DNA of 64,000 nt from Fremontodendron californicum. Taxonomy: Eukaryota > Streptophyta > Magnoliopsida > Malvales > Malvaceae. The stretch is taken from positions 24,903,010 to 24,967,009 of the forward strand of contig JAULJL010000002.1 of assembly GCA_030761205.1 (NCBI GenBank), in the 5' to 3' direction. Positions 11,622 to 23,817 of this stretch are shown one piece after another. Under the pieces are notes generated by a model. The model had not been told where the DNA came from. It worked only from the letters and a program-made list of their open reading frames with translations, and did no database searches. A program made the translations under genes and the position numbers. Within the stretch, counting starts at the first letter, position 1. Each line of letters begins with the position of its first letter.

Positions 11622-12570
11622 ATGAAAGGGGTTCAAGATATGAGGAATGAATCGGAGGAACGATTGGGTGCTTTGGAACGCAATCAAAAGGAATGTAGAC
11701 ATGAAATCCGGGAGGTGAAGGAACAACTTGCCAAATTGCTGAAAATGGTTGAGGATATGGGTAAAAGTAAAATGGAACTTTCTCAGGGCTTTGCATCGCC
11801 TTCGGATCAACCAAAACCATTAGGTCCAGAACATACAATCCTTGCTGGATCCTGCACTTGTCAATGCCACAAAGGTTGCAATCCTGATGAAATTATGGAC
11901 AAAATCGTGAAAATGATTAAACCTGAGAGCCTGATACCAAAGATAGAAACCTCGAATCCAGTACCATACCTGCAAACTGTTCTAGGTCCAAACCAGTATC
12001 CCCACCCTACTATGGTCCAATCGTCCATTGGGATGACCACTACAAGATTCCTGAATCCCACTCCATCACCAACAACTCCCAGTTCATACTATTTCCCTCA
12101 TCAATCACCTTATCCAGTATCTGGGATGAACCTCGAGCTATGTACAACCTCCAAAGGCCCCGTGTCCAAATCCATACCCTTACCATGCTGTTCCGCCACA
12201 TCTCCATGTAAACACTCCGGTTCGGACCTTAGTGCCACCACCAAATGCCCCAACTCCTAGGCCATGTGTGACTAAGAAACGATCCCAGAATAAGACCCAA
12301 ATGTATTTTGATCTCATTCCAATCAGCTACCAAGAGCTTCTCCCTATACTGATCCAAGATCACATGGTTGCCTGTGTCCCATTGAAACCCCTGTTACCAC
12401 CATATCCAAGGTGGTATAATCCAAATGCAAGATGTGATTATCACTGTGGAATTGTTGGCCATAGCATCGAAGATTGTATAGCAGTCAAAAGGAAAGTGCA
12501 AACACTTATAGGTGTCAAGTGGTTGGATCCAACGACACTCATTGATATAGGACTGGGAAAGCGTCATTAG
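11622..12570 (+). pseudogene. Capsid-less Gag-like ORF (gag-like 1) of element A, one frameshift
   Basis: Reads in one frame from 11622 to about 12140 and in another from there to the stop at 12570, so a single-base loss near 12140 splits an ORF of about 316 residues. The N-terminus is a charged coiled coil (ERLGALERNQKE, EVKEQLAKLLKMVE). A Cys/His-rich spot (CTCQCHKGC) and a proline/tyrosine-rich middle follow. The C-terminus has LPPYPRWYNPNARCDYH and the knuckle CDYHCGIVGHSIEDC, the layout of the nucleocapsid end of Gag in this family. The capsid (retrotransposon gag) domain present in the second ORF (13892-14500) is absent. The C-terminal half is preserved at the same length, with the same stop context, in element D (45634-45972). 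The function is unknown; an RNA-binding accessory or interfering Gag is possible. It occupies the place where element C has ORF1. Confidence 0.72.
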
Positions 12571-13410
12571 GATTGGGAGATTTACAGCATCAAGATGGAA
12601 AGACTTCGGTCTTATATGATGTAATAGGATTTCAGTTATTCAGTAGCCGGCTCTTATAGCCTTAGGATGCTAGGAAGAATAAAGTGCTTGTAAAGACAGT
12701 TTTAACTATTGCTCAGATTTTGTAAACATGGTTTATACCATTGTGAATGTTGATATGGGAACGAATTGATTATGTTTCAAATTTATGAGATGTTGATGAT
12801 TAAGTTCCTCCGATTCTTATTGCCTCCGTGATATCTTCCACTTTTACATTTTGCATCCGATCAATTATTGGTCATACCATACATTTATACATGTATCATG
12901 TTAGCATCAGGTTGCATTCATGCATTCATAATCAGCATGATTTTTCTGTATATATCCATGCATTAATTTGCTTATTACATACATCATGTTAGCAGTAGGT
13001 CGCATTCATGACACACATGGTTAGCATGATTTTCTTTGTATATACTCGGTATTAATTATTCATTGTTTGCATGTATCATAATTGACATCGTGTTGCATTC
13101 ATAGTGTATATGATCATTCATTGAGAAATACGCTAAAATGTACATGATCAGTCATTGCAAATATCCATGTGCTGATTTGTTTATTCTTTGCTTGCAACAT
13201 GTTGGCATCGTGATTGCATTTATTACATATATGGTCAGCATGTTCCCATTGTAAATGTCCATACATCATATTGTTTAGGCTTCACATGCATCAAATGACA
13301 ATGATGGCTCATTCATCATGATATACATTTGGGGAAAATAAAAGAAAAGTTGGCTTGGCTTTAGGAGTCTTTGAAAGAATTTCCATTTCAAATCAGAGGT
13401 ATAAGAAGTA
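12571..13410 (+). other. Spacer between the two gag-like ORFs of element A
   Basis: Non-coding. The first part (to about 12800) is conserved with element D (45973-46220). The remainder, about 12830-13330, is a string of diverged CATGCATTAATTTG / ATCATGTTAGCAT repeats related to those at 11143-11490. No open frame of interest. Confidence 0.75.
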
Positions 13411-14848
13411 ATGAGTACCCTTTTAATACAGGCTACTGCTGTGGAGAATGAACAAGTTGCCCGAATGGAAAGAATGGAAAAGGTATAGGGAGAATTGAGA
13501 GAACAGCTCGCAAAGTCTCAAGCAGAATCTAAGGATCATATGACTAAATTGATGGAGCTGATGTCCGCCGTAATCAAGGGAAAAGGATACACTAAAAACT
13601 TTGTCGCCAGGAAAGGGTTAGAGGCACAGAAAGGTCAGAATGAGGTCGTAATAATTGATGCCCAGAACACAGTCAATGTCCTAAACTCATATGATCCAGC
13701 TGAACAGGCAAAGTTGAAAAGGGTTGCAGTAAATAAGGTTGAGTTGGCAGATTCCCAAGGGAAATATCAGTTGCTAGATGAAAGGCTCCGGGTAGTAGAA
13801 AATACAGATGTATTTGGGAGTTTAGATACGAAAGAACGATGTTTTTGTCCTCGATTTAGTCATTCCTCCCAAGTTCAAGATCCCTGACTTTGTGAAATAT
13901 GACGGGACGACTGATCCATCAGCCCACATCACTATGTTCTGCCGGAAGATGACAAGTCATATAGATAATGATAAGCTTTTGATTCACTGTTTTCAGGATA
14001 GCCTCAGCGGGTCCGCAATTAGGTGGTATAGTCAGTTGAGCAAGGATCAGATTCGCTCTTGGAATGATTTGGCTAGGGCTTTTCTAAACCAGTACAAGCA
14101 TATGACCGACAGGACACCTGATCGTCTCACTTTGCAAAATATGGAGAAAAGAGCTACTGAGAGCTTCAAAGAATATGCACAATGGTGGATGAGCCTGGCC
14201 GTCCAAGTACAACCACCCTTGACACAAAAGGAAATCACTATCCTTTTTGTGAATACACTACAGGCCTCGTACTATGACAGACTCGTCGGCAATGCCTCGA
14301 AGAATTTTGCGGACATGGTAATTTCAGGGGAGATGATTGAGAATGCTATCAAAAATGGGAAACTTGAAAGAGAAGGAACATCCAACGCCGAGAGAAATAA
14401 GGCACCTAGAAAGCAAGAGGAAGATGTCCAAACTATGGGAGATTTCGTCCCATATTCCCAATTTCCCTCATACCAATCATGTTACCCTACTGAGGTATCT
14501 CCAAGCCTTTATCCTTACCTACCTACCCAAACACCTAATTCTATACAAGCCCTTGCAACAAGGCCTACTTCTAGAAAACGACCGCGGGAAAATCAAGAAA
14601 GAATTCCAATCCCCATCCCTGACCTACTGCCATTACTAATAAAGAATCAGTACCTTACCCCGGTACCTTTGAAAATAACTCTGAATCAATCAGCGAGGAG
14701 TTATGACCCTGACAGCAAGTGTGATTATCACCTAGGGGTAGTTGGGCATTCAACTGAAAAATGCATACAACTGAAGGAAAGGATTGAAAGTCTTATCCGT
14801 GATGGTATTTTGACACCGGAGCTTATCAATCAATGGAAGGCCGCTTAG
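13411..14848 (+). pseudogene. gag: Gag with capsid and zinc knuckle (gag-like 2) of element A
   Basis: Structural Gag of Ty3/Gypsy type, which forms the particle that packages element RNA. The ATG at 13411 is in frame with the coiled-coil start (ARMERMEK...LREQLAKSQAE). A TAG at 13486-13488 interrupts it, probably from a CAG codon. A frameshift near 13840 moves the rest into the frame that is open to 14848. The capsid domain runs from about 13892 to 14380 (KYDGTTDPSAH, LLIHCFQDSLSG, IRWYSQL, FKEYAQWWM, FADMVISGEMIE). A proline-rich linker follows, then the knuckle-like CDYHLGVVGHSTEKC near the C-terminus. It is the best preserved capsid sequence of the window, with only these two lesions. No protease or pol follows; the 3' region begins at once. 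Elements C and F carry homologues at 34.5-37.1, 29.4-31.6 and 62.0-63.1 kb. Confidence 0.85.
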
Positions 14849-17239
14849 CCCTAAATCAGTTTCTTTCAGGGTTTTAGGGGGAGAATTAATACCTTTGAAG
14901 GATGTCAATAGGAGCATTTTGATGCATGTAGTTTCAGATCTTATGATGGAAACACTTGTCTCATGATAACATCTACATGAATTAAATGAATTTTGAATTT
15001 TAAATACTTTGTGTTTGTTGTGTTTTAACAATAACTTGAATTTGCAAAAACAAGCATTAAGGAATTTTTAATAATGGATAGTCTCAAGAAGATTGATGAT
15101 CAGTGTTACAAATGACCCAATACCTTCTCCTTTCTCTTTAGGTTTTCCTAAGCCTAAATCTCTTAAACCAAGAACACTTGAAAGACCTAATGCTTCAAAG
15201 GATATGAATGATTTGACTTCATGAAACCATTGTCATCACGGAATAAGCAAAGACGTAGATCTTAGTCTAGGCTATGAACAAAGGAACGAACTTTTTGAAA
15301 ATTTTCGAATTCCTTGAAATTCAAACAAATGAGACATTCTTTCAAGAATCTAGATTTTGGTAATTTGGTGTGTGTCAAGATTGTGCAAAAACCATTCATG
15401 ACCTTTTCCAATGACCATAAAACCTCAATTACCCAAACATCACTTCATGATTAATACCTTGGGGCACAATGACCAAACCAGATTATCCCATATCCTAGAG
15501 AAAACCCATTTTTAGGTCATATTTTCCTTGTCTCTTCAAAGAACTCAGATTGGAAACTCAACCTTTTCAAAATAGACCTAGACTTGCTATGTTCCTCGTT
15601 GATACAAATTCTCATGGTTAATCAAATTGGGGCATCATATGTGAAATGATGGATACATGGTGAATAAGGATGGACTAAACGTGTGAATCATTGGGGCATG
15701 CGATGAAAAATGAAAAATGAAAAATTTGTAATATCATGCATATGAGAATTTGGATGATTCCAAAGTGCAAAATGAAATTTTGATTATCTATTTCCCCTGG
15801 GGATTGCTATTCAATATGAATATTTGTGCTTGACATGAGAAATGGCCATCTTTCATATCCCTTTCACATAAAAATGAAATTATCTATAGTCACCCCTTTT
15901 GAGCCAAAAGAATTCTTTCTTTTTTGAACCTGATCAGGGATCACCCTCTACACTAGGGGGCAAATGCAAGGAAAGATCTTTTTAAAGATCATTGAGAAAT
16001 GTGTCCTAGCTCAAAGACAGATGCAAAGCAAATGGAGCCCCGAATAAAGACGGGCTCACTCCGTTGAAAAAAGAAGGGGGCAAAATGAAAGCAAAAAAAA
16101 TGTGTGAAAGACATGGCAAATTGAAAGCCAAAAGCAAGGAAGAAAAAGAGCAAAGTCAAAAGGAATGAAATGTCCAAGAAGGGACAAATGCTTCAAAGAG
16201 AATCCTCCTCAAAGAAAGGACCCTTGATCTGATTACCCTCAAACACATATTTTGGGCCTATTTATCCTTTCTTTCTGAATCCTGAGCCATGGCCTACATT
16301 ACATGCTTTAAAAGTCCATTTTGATCAAGCATGAATATTTAATTTGAAGGGTTTTCCTCAGATTTTATCCCATCTCATCAAATTCTCATTTCACTAAGGA
16401 TGAATTTAGAATTCTCAAGTGCATGGTAAAACAATGAAAAAAGAAAAATTGGAGGGAAAAGGGACTCTAGGGCGAAAACCCAAAAATGGACGGTCTAGAG
16501 TAAAATGGAAATTTTTGATGCCATCTATGAAACTGCCGATACCACAAAAAGAGAATGTCATCTTAAAAAAGTGGTCACCGAGGAACATCTAGAAATGCCT
16601 GAACCTCTCAAATTCTCAATTCTCATTCAGAGGATTGTCTTCAAAAACTGAAACTTTTTTTCCCAAGATTAAACTTTCTGGTTTAAACATTCTGGCCAAT
16701 CTTGAAGCTTGTCAAAATGCCTTGATATGAAAACTAAAAGAATATTGAATTTGCTTGGTTCTCAATGAATTCATGATTTATAAAACATGTTCCATTTGTG
16801 AGCCTAGAAGGGATATACATTTTTGTCATGAAGTTTTCCTGGAAAAGCCAGAATCTTGTTATACCAAGCCTTGCCAATCCTAGTTGAAAAAACCCAGATT
16901 GATACTTAGAGAAATTTCTAACAATGATCATCAGTCTTCAAAAGATTTGTACATCACACATTGTGGGGTTAATAAGAAAACAAATAAAGATATATTTTTT
17001 TGAAATACCCATTTTGATGTTGACATGAGACAAGGATTTTTCTAACTCAAATGTATAGAACTACCAGAAGAGGTACTGACTTCCAGATATAAGAAGAAGA
17101 AATAGAACCCAGTTCAGATCTCTGTTGATGAAAGTTTGAAAACTATTGGGGCAAAGAGAATAGCCAAAATGAATTGAAGATATACTCTGTTTTGAAGAGG
17201 AAAAATGAATTTGAAAAGCTAAGCCAAAGTCTAGAAAAA

Positions 17240-17620
17240 CAACCGAGGGCATTTGCATCACTCATGAGCACTCATCTCTTTATCGAGCTTTTGCATCTGC
17301 ACATTATTTCATAAGCATCTGCATTTTACCTTTACATTTACATTCTTCATAGAATTCGCATTTGCGTCATCTCAAGCAATTGCATCATCTCTAGAATCAT
17401 TGCATTTTCATTATTGTGTGATAATCATAAACCATTTACATGAACACAATTAGTAAGGGCATCTGCATCAAGAAAATTTGCAACAATCTAAGTTATTTGA
17501 ATCTACATCAAGAAGCATTTGCATCAATCTAAGTTATTTACATTTGCATCAAAGACATTTGCACCAGTCTAAGTCATTTGTATCTTATTCAACATCTGCA
17601 TCTGCATCAAAAAGCATTCG
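17240..17620 (+). repeat. GCATCTGCATC / AAGCATTTGCATC degenerate repeat
   Basis: Irregular runs of TTTGCATC and TCTGCATC units, 12-60 bp apart. The corresponding part of element D is 47890-48300. Confidence 0.7.
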
Positions 17621-17659
17621 CATCTTCTCAAAATCTTTAGGTTAATTTTCAACAATTCT

Positions 17660-18360
17660 TCAAAGACCATTCTTAAGACCTCCGGGCATAACTTATTTTC
17701 ACGGGTAAGACCTATGGGCCCCATTTTTTAAGACTTCCGGGCATAATTTTTCAAATCACGGGTAAGACCTCCAGGCACTATTCTTAAGACCTCCGGGCAT
17801 AACTTTTTTTCATGGGTAAGGCCTACGGGCACCATTTTTAAGACCTCCGGACATAACTTTTTTTCACGGGTAAGGCCTATGGGCTCCATTTTTTAAGACC
17901 TCGGGCATAATTTTTCAAATCACGGGTAAGACCTCCGGGCACCATTCTTAAGACCTCCGGGCATAATTTTTTTTAATGGGTAAGGCCTACGAGCACCATT
18001 TTTAAGACCTCCGGGCATAACTTTTTTCATGGGTAAGGCCTATGGGCACGATTTTTAAGACCTCCGGGCATAATTTTTCAAATCGCAGTTAAGACCTCCG
18101 GGCAACATTCTTAAGACCTCCGGGCATAACTTTTTTTCATGGGTAAGGCCTCCGGGCACCATTCTTAAGACCTCCGGGCATAACTTTTTTTCACGGGTAA
18201 GGCCCACGGGCACCATTTTTAAGACCTCCGGGCATATTTTTTCAAATTACGGGTAAGGCCTCCTGGCACCATTTTAAAGACCTCCAGACACCATTTTAAA
18301 GACCTCCAGGCACCATTTTAAGACCTCCCGGCACCATTTTAAAGACCTTCGGGCATAATT
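17660..18360 (+). repeat. Tandem repeat of AAGACCTCCGGGCA units in element A
   Basis: Alternating phrases AAGACCTCCGGGCATAA, CACGGGTAAGGCCTACGGGC and ACCATTTTT, in composite units of about 55-60 bp that break down to ~23-bp units at the right end. Homologous to the array at 2986-3515 of element C. Confidence 0.88.
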
Positions 18361-18696
18361 TTTTTCTTTTGAAAATCGAATTCGTTTCCTTAAGACGGGT
18401 CGAACCTTGATTATTCAGGGAATTCAATTTAAGGACAAAATCTTCAATTTACTGTTTTTTTTATAAAAAAAAAAGGTTTTGAACAAAAAAATGAATTGAA
18501 AAAAGAAAAAAGGAAAAAAGAAAAAAGAAAAAATAGAAAGAAAAAAATGGAAAAAAAAAAGAAAATGAAAAATGAAAACATGATAGAAGATTGAAAAAGA
18601 AAAACCCCTTTCCCTTTCCTTCGCATGTGATGTCACTGACCGTACAAAATTAGTGTCAGTTTATCTTTGCCTGATTCTTGATTCTCAGCAATAGCC

Positions 18697-18708
18697 AAAG
18701 AGGGGCAG
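18697..18708 (+). other. Element A polypurine tract
   Basis: AAAGAGGGGCAG, one base before the 3' LTR. Same tract as in C and D. Confidence 0.88.
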
Positions 18709-18709
18709 T

Positions 18710-21700
18710 TGTAGACACCTAATTTTGTCCGGACCAGTAAACAGGTATGTTTTCTTCCTATATTGATGTTTCCGAGTGTAAAAAGACTTTTTTCATCCTG
18801 TAGGTGGTACTCCGAGACTTAGTTTAAGAGGGAGAGCATAAAAAGTCATACTTGAAAAAAGTCAACCCTAGAAAAAAGTCAACCCCGAAAAAGTCAACCC
18901 ACTTTCAAAATCAAGATCTTATGCTCAATTGAAAAATGGCGAAAGAATTTTGATAATCCGAGGTCTACATTGAAAGATATGGAGTTCGAAAGTTGGGATT
19001 TGGAGATTCAGTAGAAAGAAAACCCTAATCCGAGAAATTTGGGGAAAAGTGCTTAAACGGTCAAATTGGTCAAAATTGAAGGTTCCAAATGAAAGATACA
19101 CACTGACTACGGGTAATGGAGAAGCCACTTGCAAGAAAAACTAAAAGAAAAGTCAATCCGGGAGAAAACCGAGAATTAGGGTTTTTAGTGGATTTCGGTG
19201 AAATCGGGAAGAATCACGGAAATGGCCTGACTTGGTAAGACCAAAGCCCCCAATGGATGAGGAATGATTAAAAAGGGATAGCCCAAGGCTCATCTTGAAG
19301 AAAATCTGAAAATCGGACTTGTTTTGAGCAAAACCGAGTTTCGGAGGCAAATGGGCAAAATTGGAAATTTTGGGAAAAATAGCAAATGAACTCCAAAAAT
19401 TCTGAAAATTTGTCAATCTCATTCTTAAATCATTTGAAAGATATTGGTAAAAGAAAATCTTGATTCAGAGTTCGTTTGCAAAATGGCCAAATCGGGCTTC
19501 TTTTGTAGTAATTCGAAAAAGAAAATCCCGGAAAAATAGCAAATCAGCTCCAAATCTTCTGAAATTTTGCAAATCTCATTTTTAAATTATTTGGAAGAGA
19601 TTGGAGAAAGCAAATCTTGATTTGGAGTTCGTTTGCAAAATGGCCAAATCCCGGGCCTCCTATACAATAATTCAAGAAGATAAATCCCGAAAAAATAGCA
19701 AATGAGCTCCAAAAATTCTGAAATTTTTGAAATCTCATTTTTAAATTATTTTGAATAGATTGGTGAAAGCAAATCTTGATTCGGAATTCGTTTGCAAAAT
19801 GGCCAAATCCTGGGCCTCCTATGTAGTAATTCAAGCCGATAAATCGCGAAAAAATACCAAATGAGCTCCAAAAATTATGAAAACTTCCAGATCACACTTT
19901 TAAATTATTTGGAAGAGATTGGTGAAGAAAATTCATGATTTGGAGCTTGTTTAAAAAATGGCAAAATGTGGGGGCATAGAAGGGCATTTTTGGAAGAAAA
20001 AATCCAAATAAATAGCAAACGGACTCGGATAATTTTGAAAACTTCCAGAACTCAATGTTTTATTATTTTGAAAGTATTAAAAAAAGAAAAATTGAATTTG
20101 GAGTCTATTTGATATTTATTTGCATTCGGGGGGCAAAATGGTCATTTCAACCAAGCAACCAAAAGGGCTTCTTTGGGCCTTTCAAAAAATCAGACATGGG
20201 CTGGAAAAGAGAAGTTTTGGCCTGCCCAAGCCCAAAGGAAGGAGGAAGCTTCTGATTTTTCAATCAAATGGCTAAAAATCAAGAGTTAGTTAGAGATTCC
20301 CTTTGATCAAGCCATGGTGATTAAGCCACATAGGCCAAGAGAGATGTCAACATTATTCTTGAATAGCTGTAATTTGAGATAGCTGATATGCTAATCTAAA
20401 GGTGGTAATTTCATGATTTTTTCACCTTGAATTATTAGTCATTTGATGGAAAATTGGTTACAAAAAAAATGACAACATCTTGGAGAATTAAAGGGTTGTT
20501 CGGCCAACACTTGTTGAGAGGGAGAAATTCATTTTTACATTTCATTTTGCTGAGTTCTTTGAGTTTTTACTTGGTTTTTCTCTTCTTGGTTGAAAGCAAA
20601 GAAGAAAAATTTAGAAAAGAAAGGAAAGTTTGAAGAGATAAAGCTTGAAATATAGCTTCTTGAGGTTGCTCTTGAGCACCAACTCTTGCACTTTCTTGAT
20701 TTTCCATTCTTATTTTTGCTATTTTGATTACCATTTGGTGAGTTTCCATTTTAAATAAATGTTTTTTTATTGTTCTTCTTAAGTTCTTCCTTAATCTCTT
20801 TCTTAAATATGTTTTTTACCATTTTTTTTTTACATTATACTCACCATGGCCAAATGGCCTACATTATTTATTTAAGTTGCTGTTTTGGTTTATTTTATCA
20901 TATTGTTTATGTTATTTTCTTTGATCTTGGTGTTTTAAATGTTATTTTACTTCATATTCTTGAGTTATATTTTAATTTGGTTGCTTTGTTTGTTGCCATT
21001 TATGTTTTAAATATCATGTTTTGGCATTTTTAATTTTCTGTTTTCATGATGTTTAAATTTGAGCATGTTTTAGATTTAGTATATCAAGTGTTTGTGAAAA
21101 TGCTTGTGTGGTCCTTGCATGATTTAAGTTTTATATCTTAGTTGAGCATGTTTTAGATTTAGTATATTAAGTGTTTGTGAAAATTCTTGTGTGGTTTTTG
21201 CATGATTTAAGTGTTATATTTTAGTTGAGCATGTTAGTATACCAAGTGTTTGTGAAAATGCCATGCTTGTTGGAGCTTGAGGCCATTTGGCTACTCCATG
21301 TGTTTTGCATTGTGTGTTGCTTTTTTGCCATGTTAGTTGGTAGCATTTTGCATTTGTATGACATTTGATTTAGTTGAGCATGTTAGTATACCAAGTGTTT
21401 GTGAAAATGCCATGTTTGCTAGTCACATTATTCCATTCGGCTACCCTTGGAAATTTTGCATTTTATGTGCATTCTCGCCATGTTAGTTGATAGGTTAGCA
21501 TTTGCATGATATTTGGTTGAGTTTTTGGTTTAAGCATGCTTTGTGTTTGTGAAAATGCCATGCATATTTTAGTTATTAAGTTAGGTTTATTTGCCATGCA
21601 TTTTCATGCGTTTTAGGTCTAGGTTGCATTAAATGCCATGCAAGTTCATTTAGGTCTAGGTCACTTTATGAATGCCATGCATTTTTTCATGACATTTATG

Positions 21701-23812
21701 TTTAAATCCATGCATTTCATGCATTGTGTTCGCTGTATTGTTTCATGCATTTCATGTTCATGCCACTTGAATAATGACTTGAGCCAATTAATGGTTTAAA
21801 GTCATGCTCTCTTGAGCACACTTGTGGAAAATTAAAATTTGTCAAATTTATTATTCTACATTTGTGATTTTTTTTTTTTTACTTAGCCAATTTTTATCTA
21901 ACTTTCAAAAAGTCCTAGCTACTGTTTGTGACCTATTTTATGAGTTTCAAATATTTTTACTTTGATTTTTAAATGATTTTATCAAAGGCAAAAATGTGTT
22001 TTGACAAAATAATTTTTTTTCACCCAGTACTCGTACATTTCCGATTTTTCTGGGAATTCATCTTTAATTAGAAAATTAAGACGATTTTTTCCCGTGTAGT
22101 TTTACATGTCCTGAGTCTCCCGTATTTTTTTTCAGAATTGTTTGAATTTTTAAGAATAGGGTAAAAAATCGTGGCTTAAAATTGGACAATGGAGTCAGAA
22201 TTGAATTTAAAGAAAAATCATTTTTCTGTTTTGGTTAAGTTACCTAGAGTCGGCTGATTAGGAGGGTTAGCTACTGACTTAGGGTAGTTTCTAAGCCTTT
22301 TAAAACTCTAAAAATAGTTTTTCAATTCTCGGGTTAAGGGTAGTCAAATCCGGATTTTTTAAACCTAGGAAGTTAGAGCCATTTAAAAAAGATTTAGCCT
22401 AGTTTTTATTTTTAATTCAAGCTTTTCAAAATTGTTTTCAAACAATCACAAAGTATTTTGGTTTTAGAATATTTAATTTGACATATTTTCCTAAGGTAGC
22501 CGGATATCTTTTTAGATATACGGATTTCCCTAATAAAAGGAAAAAATACATTTCATGCATTGCATTTTTCATATTCATACATTTTATATAATATGTGATT
22601 CTTGTTATAATAATTTCTATGATATTGTTATTATTTTGATTTATATTTTTTGATGTTATATGGTTTATTATATGGTTTTGAATATTTAATGATATCCTAT
22701 GCTTTTATTTAGTTATTTTTATTTAGCATATACTATGTTCATGCATTATTATTTTTGTTTTCATGCATATTATATGATAGCATTATTTTATTCCATGGCA
22801 TTTAAATTATATGCCATATCATTCATATTTGTCATGTCATTTAAATCATTTCATTTCATTTAGGATATATTATGTCATCTAGAATATATTATTTCATTTA
22901 GATTATATCATATGACTTAGGATGTTGCATTTCATATAGAATGTATTATGTTACATAGGTCATTTAATTTCATTTAGAATATATCATATAACTTAGAATA
23001 TTTCATTTCATTTAGAATATGCTAAGGCATTCAAATCATGTCATGTCATTTAGGTTGCATTATATTATTTAGATTTTGCTATGTCATTTTATTTATGTCA
23101 TGCATATACATATTCATTTCTTTTAAATGTTTTCAAAAAAGATAATGGTTTTCAATAAAATAAATATATTCCCGAGTTAAAATAATTCATGAGTTCTCTG
23201 CCGGGTTTGCTGGGGAGGATATCATCAATTATTATTAATAACGGAATATCTTCTTTAAAAAGAGAATGATTCGGAAAATTTTCCAAAATTAATAAAAGTT
23301 TCTATATTTTGCCACGTTTGTTGGGGAATATAGGAAAATTTTGAATTTATAAATTCCGGATCATTTTCAATTAAAAATGGAATTATTTTTCCTTAAATTG
23401 GGAATTAACTTGAAATACTAAATTTAAAACCAATTTTTACCGAGACTTGAGATAACACATGATTAATAAGGTACCGGTTTATACGGGCGTTGTGGGGTTG
23501 CTAATCTTTCCCCACATGTAACCGACTCCCGAACCCGCTTCTTTGATTTCTCTGGTTTAAAACGCAGACTTGAAATTGGTTTTTAAAATGTTTTAATTAA
23601 TTTTTAAAATATTTTATAAACCGGTTTTAATAAGTGGCCGATCACACCTAGCTAAAAAAGATTGGTGGCGACTCCATGTATTTTTTAAGGTCATTTTCAA
23701 AACCTTCATTTTTTAGAGGAATTAAGTCGACTTTTCCTCGGTTTTTTTTAATGTCACGCTTAACGAATAATAAAGTCTTGCGATGAGACTCGTTATTTTT
23801 TAGGTTGCGACA
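18710..23812 (+). repeat. Element A 3' LTR (5103 bp)
   Basis: Starts TGTAGACACCTAATTTTG and ends GGTTGCGACA. It matches 4723-9935 throughout, with scattered substitutions and one fewer copy of the ~113-bp unit. The 159-bp internal array is at 19380-19970, with its antisense frame already broken. The next base begins the target duplication and then the 3' region of element C. Confidence 0.93.
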
Positions 23813-23817
23813 ATACC
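23813..23817. other. Target-site duplication, right of element A (atacc)
   Basis: Pairs with atact at 4718-4722 (one transition). Confidence 0.72.

Larger units (their letters stand above)
14849..18696 (+). other. Element A 3' untranslated region
   Basis: Non-coding. The stretch 14849 to about 15700 has no counterpart elsewhere in this window. From about 15720 on it matches the 3' region of C (revcomp of 23813-24320 and then 2712-4722). From about 16200 it also matches D from 46830 on. It includes a GCATCTGCATCA / AAGCATTTGCATCAA series (17240-17620), the repeat at 17660-18360, and a purine-rich run at 18440-18600 whose antisense frames are low-complexity Phe/Ser strings. Confidence 0.8.
4723..23812 (+). 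mobile_element. Element A: complete non-autonomous Ogre-type LTR retrotransposon
   Basis: A 19.1-kb element with 5' LTR (4723-9935), PBS (9939-9957), leader, two gag-like ORFs (11622-12570 and 13411-14848), a 3' untranslated region with repeats, a polypurine tract (18697-18708) and 3' LTR (18710-23812). It is flanked by a 5-bp target duplication. There is no protease, reverse transcriptase, RNase H or integrase anywhere between the LTRs, so it would depend on a partner. Element C shares its LTR family, PBS, leader and PPT and is the natural donor type. It is inserted in opposite orientation within the 3' untranslated region of C. The LTR pair is about 95-97% alike in sampled blocks. Confidence 0.93.

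Noticed and set aside
18424..18636. Phe/Ser-rich minus-strand ORFs resembling membrane proteins
   Set aside because: Antisense reading of an A/G-rich low-complexity run.
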